From Bremerella sp. P1 (GTDB lineage Bacteria > Planctomycetota > Planctomycetia > Pirellulales > Pirellulaceae): 64,000 nucleotides of DNA. A program made the translations under genes and the position numbers. The notes below the pieces were generated by a model. It had not been told where the DNA came from, searched no databases, and worked only from the letters and a program-made list of their open reading frames with translations. Positions 18,684-28,470 of this stretch are shown here, piece by piece (the first letter of the stretch is position 1; each line of letters begins with the position of its first letter). The DNA lies in the NCBI RefSeq assembly GCF_028748185.1, contig NZ_CP118164.1, forward strand, positions 5,357,814 through 5,421,813, read 5' to 3'.

Positions 18684-19376
18684 ATGATCGAAATACGCCA
18701 CAAGTCATCCGGAGAGGTGCTTCGCCAAATCAAGCTTGAGACTTTGGCAGGGGCGAAGCTTTCTAGTTTGCCGCTTTGCGGCGCGTGGCTGGTTGAGCAA
18801 AACTTGATCGAAGCGATTCTAGACATTGCGGATCTGCGCGAAGCCGACTTGAGCCGTGCGATTCTGGAAAAAGCAAGCTTTCAGGATGCCTGCTTGGCCG
18901 ATGCGAATCTGGGCCATGTCGTCGCTGCAGGGGCCGACTTTTCCAACGCGAAGCTTCGAGCGGCAACGCTTTCGGAGGGGAATTTTAGTGGGTGTAGTTT
19001 TCGCTACGCCGACATGAACGGCACGCACTGCGAAGGGGCGAAGCTTTCGGATTGCGACTTAAGCATGGCCAAACTCCGCGGCAACTTCTCACTCGCTAAC
19101 TTGAACCGCTCAGACCTGCGGGCCTCGGACCTCAAGGGAGCCAACTTGCGCCGCGCATCCCTTAAGAAGGCTTGCCTGGAAGGGGCGATCTTCATTGGGG
19201 CAGATCTTACCGACGCAAACTTGGAAGGGGCCAAGCTGACAGGAGCCAAGTTTTTTAATGCGATCCTGCGCGGGACGGTGTTAGAAGGCTCCGAGATGGA
19301 TGTCCGCGTGGGAAGTGGCGCCACGGCAAAAAAGAACAAATCAGCATCCAAGTCATGGTGGAATGTTTGGAGCTAA
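18684..19376 (+). CDS. pentapeptide-repeat protein
   Basis: Most of the 230-residue product (about 45-210) consists of A(D/N)LXX-type pentapeptides such as ADLREADLSRAIL, ANLNRSDLRASDLKGANL and ADLTDANLEGAKL. These form a right-handed quadrilateral beta helix. A short non-repeat N-terminus (MIEIRHKSSGEVL) and a Lys/Ser-rich C-terminal tail flank it. There is no signal peptide, so it is probably cytoplasmic. Functions in this family range from DNA mimicry to unknown scaffolding, and nothing here decides between them. A GTG two codons earlier (18678) is an alternative start. It stands alone between intergenic regions. Confidence 0.85.
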   Translation: MIEIRHKSSGEVLRQIKLETLAGAKLSSLPLCGAWLVEQNLIEAILDIADLREADLSRAILEKASFQDACLADANLGHVVAAGADFSNAKLRAATLSEGNFSGCSFRYADMNGTHCEGAKLSDCDLSMAKLRGNFSLANLNRSDLRASDLKGANLRRASLKKACLEGAIFIGADLTDANLEGAKLTGAKFFNAILRGTVLEGSEMDVRVGSGATAKKNKSASKSWWNVWS

Positions 19377-19758
19377 TGTCACGACCAAATCGCGTAGCCT
19401 AATCGGCACCTTGGTATGCAGGTCGAATGGACAGCCCAAAGGCGTAAGTCATATCGTGAAAGTTTCGTGAATTTGAAACGATGTCAGGCTATGAGCTTAT
19501 CCAGGGCGGGTATACCTGTAATTCGAACGTTAGGTAAACGCTATGCTAACGATTCGACGGTATCGTTAAGGGATCAGCCAGTGAGTGGACTGCCAAATTG
19601 GTTGAGTCTGAGTTGGCCTGAATTGATCGCGAAACGAAACCCGAAGCCATAGTAGTTCAAAGGTGTGTCCTCGCCCGCTGGTATGTCTCAGGGCGAAGCG
19701 AAGTCGACATGCCGCGATAGTTTACTTTCTCATTTTCGGGATCGTAGGAGAGTTCTGT
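19377..19758. other. 382-bp intergenic region with a small palindrome
   Basis: There is no credible gene here. A 78-codon open frame at 19416-19652 has unpatterned composition and no ribosome-binding site. A perfect 7-bp inverted repeat, TAACGAT and ATCGTTA, lies at 19547-19553 and 19562-19568, separated by 8 bases, and could be an operator for the response-regulator gene downstream. No promoter is convincing. Confidence 0.5.
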
Positions 19759-20670
19759 ATGCCCACCATCCTGATCGTCGATGATACGCCGGTCGATTTG
19801 CATCTTATCGAGGCCATTCTGAAGAAGGATCCTGCAAACGACTCAATCGCCAAGGCAGCAAATGGCATGGAAGCGCTGGAGAAGCTGCATGCCAACGGTG
19901 AAGAAGTCGATCTGGTTGTCACAGACTTGAACATGCCAGAGATGAATGGCCTGGAGTTGGTAATGCGGATGCAGACCATCTATCCAGAAATCCCCGTGAT
20001 CCTGACAACCGCTCACGGTAGCGAACAGCTTGCCGTTCAGGCCTTGGAGCAGGGAGCAGCTTGCTACGTTCCAAAAGCATTAATTGCTGAACGGCTGGTA
20101 CCCACCGTTCAGCAGGTTCGTGCTTTGGGCGTTGCCGAAAAGAACTACGAGCGTCTAACAGACTGCATGCGGACGGCCGAGTTCACCTTCGAATTGCAAA
20201 ACGAACCCGCGCTGTTTGAACGCCTGGTGGAAATGCTTCAGCAGATTTGTGGAAGCCTGGGGGTCTGTGAAGACAGCGGCCAGGTTCGGTTAGGGATGGC
20301 ACTCGAAGGGGCTCTGTTCAGTGCTTGTTACCGCGGCAATCTGGAATTAACCCTCGATGAGATCGATCAACTTCAACTAGGAAAGCCTGAGGCCTTGGCT
20401 TTGGTTGAAGCGCGTCGGATGAGCGAACCTTACAAGGAAAGAACGGTTCGTGTCGCCGCGAAGATGTCCTCGAACCGAGCACAATTTGAAATTGCCTTCG
20501 ATGGACCGGGTATCGATCCGGCTACGATTCCTGATCCCAATGCGGCCAATGCGTTGGATCGCATCGGCAATCGTGGGTTGGTTTTGATGCAGGCTTTCAT
20601 GGATGAATTCGAATTCGATGTGGCAGCGAAGACCATAAGGTTCGCCAAGGTTCGACCGGAAGCTACCTAG
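19759..20670 (+). CDS. response regulator with C-terminal RsbW-type HATPase domain
   Basis: A 303-residue cytoplasmic signalling protein. The receiver domain (about 1-120) has the acidic pair near residues 8-9, the phospho-acceptor Asp56 in VVTDLNMP and Lys106 in YVPKA. The C-terminal part (about 145-303) looks like an anti-sigma-factor-type HATPase: RLGMALEGALFSACYRGN (N-box region), FDGPGIDPATIP (G1-like) and NRGLVLMQAFMDEF (G2-like). Such proteins usually gate a partner-switch or anti-sigma step. No phosphatase or anti-anti-sigma gene is beside it. The ATG at 19759 has GGAG 9 bases before it, and the frame is open upstream without protein-like sequence. It lies 54 bp ahead of the hybrid kinase, so they probably form one operon. 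Confidence 0.88.
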   Translation: MPTILIVDDTPVDLHLIEAILKKDPANDSIAKAANGMEALEKLHANGEEVDLVVTDLNMPEMNGLELVMRMQTIYPEIPVILTTAHGSEQLAVQALEQGAACYVPKALIAERLVPTVQQVRALGVAEKNYERLTDCMRTAEFTFELQNEPALFERLVEMLQQICGSLGVCEDSGQVRLGMALEGALFSACYRGNLELTLDEIDQLQLGKPEALALVEARRMSEPYKERTVRVAAKMSSNRAQFEIAFDGPGIDPATIPDPNAANALDRIGNRGLVLMQAFMDEFEFDVAAKTIRFAKVRPEAT

Positions 20671-20724
20671 GACTAGGGCAAACCATTCGTTTCCCAAACC
20701 GAGAACTGTCGTCGTGGCGACCTG

Positions 20725-23235
20725 ATGATATATTCCGATCTATCTAAATTGCTGAGCAACTCGACCGTCGCCGAACTTCCGGCCTACGACATCGCAGTCG
20801 ATGCGACGACGCATACCAAAGAAGTCGAAGAGATCTTCAACGCCAACCATGATCTTCCCGGAATTCTCATTCTGGTCGAAGATCAACTGTTGGGAGTCGT
20901 CTCGCGCGAAAAGTTTCTCGAGTACATGAGTCGACTCTTCTCGCGAGATCTGTACTCACAGCGTCCCGTGCGGCTTTTGTATGACGCAATCAACATTAAG
21001 CCTCTCGAACTGACTCACAATATTGGGATTCACGAAGCGGCAAGGGCTGCGTTGAGTCGCCCTCGTGATATTGCCTATGAGCCAATCGCTGTTCGGTGCG
21101 AAGAAAAGACCTATCGCTTGATGTCAGTCCACATGCTGATTCAAGCTCAGTCGCATCTGTTGGCCTTGGCCAATGACATGATTCAGCAGCAAAAGGAAGT
21201 TGCCGACGCCGCAAACCGAGCGAAGGGGCAGTTCCTGGCCAACATGAGTCACGAGATTCGCACGCCAATGAACGGCATCATTGGAATGGCGGATATTCTG
21301 CTCGAAACGCAGTTGACTGATTCTCAGCGGGAATACCTTCAGATGATTAAGACTTCGGCCGATGCGCTGGTCGGAGTGATCAACGATATCCTCGATTTCT
21401 CAAAGATCGAGGCAGGCAAGCTCATACTGGAAGAAATTCCCTTCCAACTGCGCGAGGCACTTGGCGATTTGATGAAAACGATGGCCTTTCGCGCGCACGG
21501 GAAAGGCTTGGAACTGGTCTGCCATATTCGACCCGATGTGCCGGCGGAAGTACTGGGCGATCCCGTGCGATTACGGCAGATTATCGTCAACCTGGTGGGC
21601 AATGCCATCAAGTTCACAGAGTCAGGCGAAGTGGTGCTGCGTGTCGAGAGTCACGAGGCGGAAGAAGGCTTCGTCAAACTTCAGTTCAGTGTCATCGATA
21701 CAGGCGTGGGGATTCCGGAGTCGGCGCTGCAAAAGATATTCGCGGCGTTTGAACAAGCCGATGGTTCTACGACACGAAAGTTCGGAGGTACAGGGCTAGG
21801 GCTTTCCATTTGTTCACGACTGGTCGAACTCATGGGAGGACAGATCTGGGTTGAAAGTGAAGTCGATCAAGGTACATCGTTTCACTTTTCAACCGTGATG
21901 AAGAAGGGGAGTGCAACCGACGCACGGCTTGCTCCCTTCCCACAAGAAGCACTTGCGAACCATGTGACCCTTGTTGACGACAATGACTCGGCCTTAGGTG
22001 TTGTTGCCGAAATGTTGGGGAATTGGGGGCTATCCCTGAATCCGTTCCATGATGGCGGCGTGGCTCTGGCTCAATGGAGTTCGTCAGCCGATCGTCAGGC
22101 ATCGCAACGCGTTGTGATTGTTGATGATTCTATGCCGAACATCGAAGGGACGGAGTTCCTTCGTCGGCTGCAGTCCGACATGGGCGGACAGGATGCCAAG
22201 GCCATCTTGCTGACCCATGGAGTCATGAGTGAAAAGGCAGTCCAGGAACTCCCTTGCCGAATTGATGCTGTGGTTGCCAAACCAGTCAAACAATCCGATT
22301 TGTTCGATGCGCTGGTCACGGTGTTAGGTTACGAGGAACTGGCGCGTCGTCAGGAACGTCATTCAACGACCGAGGGAATGCCTGTCACGATTCACGCCAA
22401 GATCTTGCTGGCCGAAGATAACCTGGTGAATCAGAAACTGGCGTCGCTCCTTCTGGAGAAGTGTGGTCACGAGGTTCACGTCGTAGGGGACGGTAGACAA
22501 GCTGTCGAAGCCTGGACATCTGGTGATTTCGAATTGATTCTGATGGACGTTCAGATGCCCATCATGGATGGATTTGAAGCGACCGCCGAGATCCGCAGAA
22601 TTCAATCGGAAACGGGACGTAAGACGCCGATCATTTCCATGACCGCTCATGCGATGAAGGGGGACCGGGAACGCTGCCTGGAAGCCGGCATGGACGATTA
22701 CGTTACCAAGCCAATCAATGCGAAGATCCTGTATGAAGTGATCGAACGGGTCTTAACTGCGAAGCAGTTGCCAAGCGAGACCCGAGAAATCCCCGTCGCT
22801 AGTGAGCCTATCCAAGAAGAAAAAATCGCGGAAGTTGAAACCGTGGCCGAACCGATTGAACAAGAAGAGGAGGGACCTGTTGAGTTGAAGTTGGTGAACT
22901 ACGCAGGTGCCTTGGCGAATGTCGGCGGCGATCACGATTTACTGGTGACGCTCATTAACGTCTTCATGGAAGATAGTCAGCGTCTGTTGAAAGACATGCA
23001 AGACGCCCTCGAAAGCCAAGACGGGCCGAAGCTTCAGCGTAGTGCACACAGCATGAAGGGCTCGTTTGGATACTTCGCTGTCCAAAAAGGAATTGATGCC
23101 GCCAAACGAATGGAAGATCACGGGCGTGATGAGAAATTCGACTCAGCTCAGGAGGACCTGAAGATCCTCCTTGAGCAATTTCAGGCAATTGGCCCCGAGC
23201 TTGAATTGATTACTCGGGGCATGATTGAGATCTAG
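20725..23235 (+). CDS. hybrid sensor histidine kinase: CBS-like, HisKA, HATPase, two receivers, HPt
   Basis: An 836-residue soluble phosphorelay kinase without transmembrane segments. The N-terminal 150 residues resemble a CBS pair ([21 protein letters not shown]). They are followed by HisKA with His176 (SHEIRTP) and HATPase_c with the N-box Asn293 (NAIKF), DTGVGI and GGTGLGL. The first receiver has Asp467 (VDDSMP) and AKP at 518-520. The second receiver has Asp608 (LMDVQMP) and TKP at 661-663. A Glu-rich linker leads to a C-terminal HPt domain with His775 (SAHSMKGS). This is BarA/TorS-like architecture, complete for a His-Asp-His-Asp relay. The upstream receiver-HATPase protein is a likely final acceptor, which is inference. 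Confidence 0.94.
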   Translation: MIYSDLSKLLSNSTVAELPAYDIAVDATTHTKEVEEIFNANHDLPGILILVEDQLLGVVSREKFLEYMSRLFSRDLYSQRPVRLLYDAINIKPLELTHNIGIHEAARAALSRPRDIAYEPIAVRCEEKTYRLMSVHMLIQAQSHLLALANDMIQQQKEVADAANRAKGQFLANMSHEIRTPMNGIIGMADILLETQLTDSQREYLQMIKTSADALVGVINDILDFSKIEAGKLILEEIPFQLREALGDLMKTMAFRAHGKGLELVCHIRPDVPAEVLGDPVRLRQIIVNLVGNAIKFTESGEVVLRVESHEAEEGFVKLQFSVIDTGVGIPESALQKIFAAFEQADGSTTRKFGGTGLGLSICSRLVELMGGQIWVESEVDQGTSFHFSTVMKKGSATDARLAPFPQEALANHVTLVDDNDSALGVVAEMLGNWGLSLNPFHDGGVALAQWSSSADRQASQRVVIVDDSMPNIEGTEFLRRLQSDMGGQDAKAILLTHGVMSEKAVQELPCRIDAVVAKPVKQSDLFDALVTVLGYEELARRQERHSTTEGMPVTIHAKILLAEDNLVNQKLASLLLEKCGHEVHVVGDGRQAVEAWTSGDFELILMDVQMPIMDGFEATAEIRRIQSETGRKTPIISMTAHAMKGDRERCLEAGMDDYVTKPINAKILYEVIERVLTAKQLPSETREIPVASEPIQEEKIAEVETVAEPIEQEEEGPVELKLVNYAGALANVGGDHDLLVTLINVFMEDSQRLLKDMQDALESQDGPKLQRSAHSMKGSFGYFAVQKGIDAAKRMEDHGRDEKFDSAQEDLKILLEQFQAIGPELELITRGMIEI

Positions 23236-23237
23236 GC

Positions 23238-26200
23238 TTAGCGACCACCTCGGCCACCACCACTAAATCCTCCGCGACCACCCGCGGCCGGAGGACCTCC
23301 ACCGGTGCGGCCACCACGATCAGAACCACCGCGCTGACCACTGTCACCTCCTCCACGCTGCATCTGGTCACGAATTCGCTGGAACATCTCCATACGTTGA
23401 CGCATTTCATCCGGGTTGGGTGCCGGCGCGGCATTATTGTTCGAGCCGCTCGAGTTGCCGTTGGAAGTGTTCGCACCGGTCGAATTCACCGTGACAGGCT
23501 GACCAGTCAGCGATGACAGCGCTTTTTGGATCGTTTCTGGGTTCGAGCTGCGAACCTTAACGACTTGCATCGTCTGATTGGTGTCATCGCCGGCCTGATC
23601 AAGCTCTTCGACCAGCGACTTCACTTCTTCAAACAACGGGTCAGGAGCGGAAACCACAAGCGAGTTACTGCGGGTATCAACACCAATCGTCATCTTTTCA
23701 GGTTCGCTTTGGGCACCACCGCCACCACCTTCGCGGCCACCGCGACCGCCTCGCAGCGCCCGGATGAAGTCTTCCGGAGAAGGCTGACGCTGCTGTTGTC
23801 CGCCACCTGTGCTGGCGATACGATCGGCGTAGACGGTTTGGACAATGCTGGCAATCTCTTGAGCGTTGGTAAACAAAACGGGAATCATCCTTGGCGTTCG
23901 TTTGGTTTCAACCTGTTCTGGGCTGTGCGGCTGGTCCATGATCTTCAGCAACTGGTCGATCTTGTCCAGGTCTTCCACGCTTGCTTGAACCACCAATGCA
24001 TTGAGTCGCATATCCGGGATGATGCTCAGGGAACCGCCGGTAAGCGAAGTGCTGGAACTGCTGGAGCCGAGCCCCATGAGCGAGCCCATCAGGCCGCCGC
24101 CACCACCGAGCATCTCTGAAGCGATATCACCCATCAGCGAGCCACCACCGTCGTCGCTTGGTGCGACGCCGGTCAGAATGCTTTGCAGCATCTGAGCCGC
24201 AACATCCGCTTTCACGTAGCGGAGATAATAGACAGAGTACTCGGCGGAAGACGAGTAGCGAGCACTCAGCGTTTCGATGAGTGCCTCGAGCTTGTCTAAC
24301 GCTTCCTGATCTTCCGATGCGATCACCAGCCCGTTAGGACCCATCATGACCACGATTTCGCCGGGTGTCTTCGCTCCGCCGGCTTGCGGGGCCGCTTGGA
24401 TATTTGATGGGCTGCCGGGACCCTGGGCCGTGGTGATAACGGGAACCTGTTTGGCCGGAGCCGCGGGAGCGTCATCATCCCCGTAAGCCACAAATTGAAA
24501 CTTGCTGTTTCGCGATAGGCTCGCTTCAGAATCTAACTTTGGCTGATCATTGCGGGCCTCGTCAGCGGAAGACTTGCCGGTCGTCGCAGGAGATTCTGCC
24601 GGCGGCGTGTCGGGACTGAAGCCTCGCACGGCCGGGGGAGAAGAAGGACGCACAACGCGAATTCGACTGGTGCTGACCGTTGGCCACAGCATCTCAAGTT
24701 CATTCAAGACTCGTTCGGCTGCGGTACCAGAAAGTGGAATGGAACGAATGTTACCTCGGTCCGTTCTCATCGCCAGGGCAGCCTCAGGGTCTTCCCCCAT
24801 TTTCATGAGCAGGTCTTTGATCTGATCGATTTGTTCGCCCGTGCCACGCACTAGAAGCTGAGAAGTCAGCGGGTCGGCATCGATGATCGGAGCATTAGGA
24901 TTAGGCGTCTCGCCAGAGCCTCCAAACAGCTTGTTGATCGAGAGGACGGCCATTTGCGGATCGACGACCATCAGCTGAATGACTTCCACTTGCTTCGAGT
25001 CGCGTTGCATCTGGGTTAGTGTTGCCTTGACGGTGGCATGTTCGCCGCCACGAGCCAATGCGATCAGATTGCCGGTGTTCTCGTCGATGGCCAGTCGAAC
25101 GTCCGGATTGCCCGCCAGCAGTGTCTGCATGACCTGCAAGGTTGTCGATGGATCAAGGGTGCCGAGGGGATAAACTTCCAGCTGCAATTGATCGGCCGGC
25201 GAACTTCCTAGGCCACCGCCAGGCACATCGACTTGGCTGATCAGCTTCTGGACTTTCTCGACAGCGTCTTTCTTGCCCGTCAGGAAGATCTTGGTTCCGA
25301 GAGTATCGGTCGCCAAACGAATGGAGCCGTCAGAGGCCGTGTTCGATCCGTCTTCCATTCCCATCAGTTGACGAACGACGGCCAGGATTTCTTCGGCCAT
25401 CAGGTTCTTCGTTTCCACAACGGTAACGTCACTACCAAAGGGATTTTCGACCGCTTGAATCATGTCGCGGATCGTCCGCAGGCGACCTGCCGTTTCCGTG
25501 ACGAAAACTTGCTGAGACTGCGTCAGAGCAACCACGGCCCCTTGAGGACCAATCAACTTGGTGATTTCGGCTTCGGCTTCTTCGGCTGTCATTTTCTTCA
25601 GGTCGAAAAGACAGCTGACCAATTCGTACTCGCCACGATTGTCCAATTCTTCCATCGAGACAGTCGCCACAAGGTTTGGCGGAATCCCATCTTCGAGGTT
25701 CACCACGATCAGCATTTTTTCACGGCGAACCAACGTGTAGCCCTTGGTCAGCAAGATACTGTTGAGCAGGTCGATGGCTTCGGATGGAGAATAGGGTTTT
25801 CCGTCGGTGTAGTTGAACGTGCCTGGGGGAGGGGAGTCCATGACCAGGGATAGGTCCGACTGCTCGGCAAACCAGTCGAGCACGTCACCCCACGGCTGAT
25901 AACGGAAGCTGAACTTCATTGAGTTGTCGCCAGGTGCTGCGCCGGTATCCGACGGGGACGTGGCCGATGGGGCATTGGCCGCAGCCATCTCTTCGCGATT
26001 CGGTGGTACGACCTGATCAGCAGGAATCGTTTCCGGGTTGTTCGAGATGCCAGCGAGTTCTTCCCACTTGGCTCGTTGCGAAGGACTCAAGAGTCGATTG
26101 GCAAATCGCTCAAATTCGGCCACTTCACGTGGGCCAGCGTCTGGCTTTTGAGCGGCTGCCAGCGGTCGTGCTAGTTCCTCTTTCTGCCAATCAGCCAGAT

Positions 26201-26624
26201 TCAACTGACCAGCGATCGCAGGATCCAAAATCGAGGCAAGCCCGGCCTGTTTGACCTTGAGTTTCTCTAGCTTCTCTTGCTGCTCAGGGGTTAACAGGGC
26301 CATTGCCTGTTTTTCGGACGCCGCGACATATGCATCGAGCTTAGCCTGCTTCTCTTCCGGCGATGCCCCTTTCAGTTCCAGGGCCATATCCAGGGCTTGT
26401 TTCTCACGTTCGTACGCCAGGGTTCTCAGCTTTCCGCGCACCTCGTCGCTCAGCTGAAGTTCGTTCGCCGTTTCGTCTTCCAGAACGAGCGCAAGGGATC
26501 CCACGAACGTGGGGTCTGCTGCATTTAGGCTGGCAAAATGAAAGCTGGCCGTGAGAACAGCTAACGAAAAGATGAAAGCCAATGCCCGGTATGGATTATT
26601 GAGCCAGCAAAGCATCGTATGCAT
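23238..26624 (-). CDS. barrel-less secretin-N repeat protein with Spy-like N-terminus and RGG tail
   Basis: A 1128-residue envelope protein. After a signal/transmembrane segment comes a charged helical region with LTPEQQEKLEKLK (about residue 108), resembling Spy-like proteins. An STN/N0-like domain (about 235-310) follows, then about nine NolW-type repeats carrying patterns such as LTSQLLVRG, MRLNALVVQA and TRSNSLVVSA. The C-terminus is Gly/Arg/Gln-rich. I cannot find the conserved C-terminal secretin barrel (no VGERVPYI or SGQTIVFGG equivalents), so it probably does not form a channel by itself. Starts are uncertain: TTG at 26636, ATG at 26624 or 26615, none with a clear ribosome-binding site. 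It converges on the hybrid kinase gene with 2 bp between the stops. Confidence 0.82.
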   Translation of the reverse strand: MHTMLCWLNNPYRALAFIFSLAVLTASFHFASLNAADPTFVGSLALVLEDETANELQLSDEVRGKLRTLAYEREKQALDMALELKGASPEEKQAKLDAYVAASEKQAMALLTPEQQEKLEKLKVKQAGLASILDPAIAGQLNLADWQKEELARPLAAAQKPDAGPREVAEFERFANRLLSPSQRAKWEELAGISNNPETIPADQVVPPNREEMAAANAPSATSPSDTGAAPGDNSMKFSFRYQPWGDVLDWFAEQSDLSLVMDSPPPGTFNYTDGKPYSPSEAIDLLNSILLTKGYTLVRREKMLIVVNLEDGIPPNLVATVSMEELDNRGEYELVSCLFDLKKMTAEEAEAEITKLIGPQGAVVALTQSQQVFVTETAGRLRTIRDMIQAVENPFGSDVTVVETKNLMAEEILAVVRQLMGMEDGSNTASDGSIRLATDTLGTKIFLTGKKDAVEKVQKLISQVDVPGGGLGSSPADQLQLEVYPLGTLDPSTTLQVMQTLLAGNPDVRLAIDENTGNLIALARGGEHATVKATLTQMQRDSKQVEVIQLMVVDPQMAVLSINKLFGGSGETPNPNAPIIDADPLTSQLLVRGTGEQIDQIKDLLMKMGEDPEAALAMRTDRGNIRSIPLSGTAAERVLNELEMLWPTVSTSRIRVVRPSSPPAVRGFSPDTPPAESPATTGKSSADEARNDQPKLDSEASLSRNSKFQFVAYGDDDAPAAPAKQVPVITTAQGPGSPSNIQAAPQAGGAKTPGEIVVMMGPNGLVIASEDQEALDKLEALIETLSARYSSSAEYSVYYLRYVKADVAAQMLQSILTGVAPSDDGGGSLMGDIASEMLGGGGGLMGSLMGLGSSSSSTSLTGGSLSIIPDMRLNALVVQASVEDLDKIDQLLKIMDQPHSPEQVETKRTPRMIPVLFTNAQEIASIVQTVYADRIASTGGGQQQRQPSPEDFIRALRGGRGGREGGGGGAQSEPEKMTIGVDTRSNSLVVSAPDPLFEEVKSLVEELDQAGDDTNQTMQVVKVRSSNPETIQKALSSLTGQPVTVNSTGANTSNGNSSGSNNNAAPAPNPDEMRQRMEMFQRIRDQMQRGGGDSGQRGGSDRGGRTGGGPPAAGGRGGFSGGGRGGR

Positions 26625-26937
26625 AAGGTTTTGCAATTTAAGGGGTTAGCGAATGGTTTGCCCAGTTTGGGCTTGCCAAGAGCTAGCGCAGTGACAGTAA
26701 CTTAGGTAATGCTCTCAATCTAATCTAAACCCCACTAAACGCCCTAAGTGTCAGAAATCGGGAAACTTTTTGATATTCCAGCTGGGGGAATGCGATTCCC
26801 CATGAAATTTGCTTGCCGGATTGCGTTTGGTCACGACAATGAAATGCCAGGGAGGCATTTCCAAATCGATCCTGGTGACGCACTCCTCCCGCCACAAACT
26901 CATCCAGAATTCTATTTTGCCGTTAAGAGAAGCACGA
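26625..26937. other. divergent intergenic region, about 313 bp
   Basis: This gap lies between the start of the secretin-N repeat gene (minus) and the DUF1570 gene (plus). The only structure I see is a palindrome, GGGGAAT-GCG-ATTCCCC at 26785-26801, a possible operator or small hairpin in the leader of the plus-strand gene. An open frame continues upstream from the DUF1570 gene through this region, but the translation is not protein-like. Confidence 0.5.
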
Positions 26938-28347
26938 ATGCCGCGTCGTCGCTCCCGTATCTGCTTAGGCCTTGTGATCGTTGCCTGGGCATTGGCCACA
27001 TCGAATGCAACCGCTCAGAGGCGAGTGACCGTACCAGACCCAAGGGCATTCGGACTTGATATCGAGCCTGGCTTGGTGCTTTACAACGTGACCGGCAACG
27101 TTGAGTTCCGGACCGAAGATGGCGAACAAGCGGTCGGTAAGATCCAGATCGCAATCGGACAAAGCCTGGTCATCCTACAGCCGGATGGTCGCTTGGTGAC
27201 TCGCCCTATCAGCGAGGTCAAGAAGACCGATAAGCCGTTCGTGGGTATGGATCGAAAAGCGCTTGAAAAGCGACTTCAGGAAGAGCACCCAGGCTTTCGT
27301 ACGTTTACTTCTCGGCACTTTATCTTCGTCTACAACACTTCCAGCGAATTTGCCCAGGGCACCATGCGAATCATGGAGTCGATGCTTCCAGGCGTGATGG
27401 CCCATGCGAAGCGACAGAAGATCGATGTCCACGATCCCGACGTTCCGCTGGTTGTGATCATGTTCGCGACTGAGCGGGAATACAAAGACTTTGCTCAACT
27501 GCCGGACGGCGTGGTCGCCTACTACGATACGCTTGAGAATCACGTCGTGATGTACGAGAAGCCGACGCAAACGCCCTTCAAATGGGATCTCTACATTCGC
27601 CAGGCAATTTCCACGATATCGCACGAAGGCGCTCATCAAATCCTTCATAACATCGGAGTTCAGCAGCGTTTGTCCCGCTGGCCTATGTGGATTTCGGAGG
27701 GAATCGCCGAGTACTACGCACCGACCGAGTTTGGAAAACGGATGCGTTGGAAAGGGGCAGGGGACATCAACGACATGCGCATGTTTGAGCTGGAGTCGTA
27801 CCTCAAGGCCCGCGATGCAACTCAGGCCGATGGAACAATGGTTGACGATACGGTGGGAGCCGGCAGTCTGACCTCGACCGGCTACGCTTCGGCATGGGCC
27901 CTAACGCATTACCTGGCGTCGCGCAAGAAGATCGAATTCGACAAGTTTATGAAGAAGGTCAGCGAACTTCGGCCCTTGGAAGGAGCGATTGACCGAGGTA
28001 ACGACGGAAAGGTTTCCAGCAATCAGGAAGCCTTCAAGGAGTACTTTGGCGATGACTATGCCGAGATCGAGCGAGAAGTCGTCGATCATCTCAAGTCTCA
28101 GCCGTATGACCACCCGCTGAAAGAGTTCCCCCATGTGGTGGCGTCGGTCCGGGTTAATGTCAACAATCGCACCTATGGCCGGGCAAATGTCTTCCATAGC
28201 CAAACTTTGGCGGCAAAGTGGCAGCAGGAGCAGGTGCGTAAACTCGATGCCACCCAGCAGCAAAGTGCCCAGGTTGGCATGCAGATTTTCCCCAATCGCT
28301 CGGCCGCCGAACGCTTCGCATCGCAATGGTTACGTGCGAACAACTAA
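26938..28347 (+). CDS. DUF1570 family secreted zinc-peptidase-like protein
   Basis: A 469-residue exported protein with a signal peptide ending near NATAQ. A short beta domain (about 40-95) precedes a gluzincin-like domain. The motif HEGAH at 229-233 fits HExxH, and WISEGIAEYY (Glu254) fits the downstream third-ligand pattern of gluzincins. FTSRHFIFVYNT and VVIMFATEREY are typical of the planctomycete DUF1570 family. Peptidase activity is inferred from these motifs. The natural substrate is unknown. The start ATG follows AAGAGAAG. The frame is open upstream to 26809, but the signal peptide decides the start. Confidence 0.85.
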   Translation: MPRRRSRICLGLVIVAWALATSNATAQRRVTVPDPRAFGLDIEPGLVLYNVTGNVEFRTEDGEQAVGKIQIAIGQSLVILQPDGRLVTRPISEVKKTDKPFVGMDRKALEKRLQEEHPGFRTFTSRHFIFVYNTSSEFAQGTMRIMESMLPGVMAHAKRQKIDVHDPDVPLVVIMFATEREYKDFAQLPDGVVAYYDTLENHVVMYEKPTQTPFKWDLYIRQAISTISHEGAHQILHNIGVQQRLSRWPMWISEGIAEYYAPTEFGKRMRWKGAGDINDMRMFELESYLKARDATQADGTMVDDTVGAGSLTSTGYASAWALTHYLASRKKIEFDKFMKKVSELRPLEGAIDRGNDGKVSSNQEAFKEYFGDDYAEIEREVVDHLKSQPYDHPLKEFPHVVASVRVNVNNRTYGRANVFHSQTLAAKWQQEQVRKLDATQQQSAQVGMQIFPNRSAAERFASQWLRANN

Positions 28348-28402
28348 CGTTTTTGGCCCCCCCTCTCTTTTCCCAACCACGAAAAACCCCGATAATTACG
28401 GC

Positions 28403-28429
28403 CAGTACCTGGAATTGGTCTTGGTACTG
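28403..28429 (+). other. small stem-loop in the leader of the FKBP gene
   Basis: CAGTACC and GGTACTG form a perfect 7-bp inverted repeat around 13 bases, 42 bases before the FKBP start. There is no T-tract. It may be an operator or leader hairpin, or chance. Confidence 0.35.
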
Positions 28430-28470
28430 ACCCATCCCGGGACCCCACCTTAATGCCCGAAAGGAATTTC

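Noticed and set aside
19416-19652. 78-codon plus-strand open frame
   Set aside because: No ribosome-binding site, composition unlike neighbouring genes and no domain pattern. Treated as intergenic.
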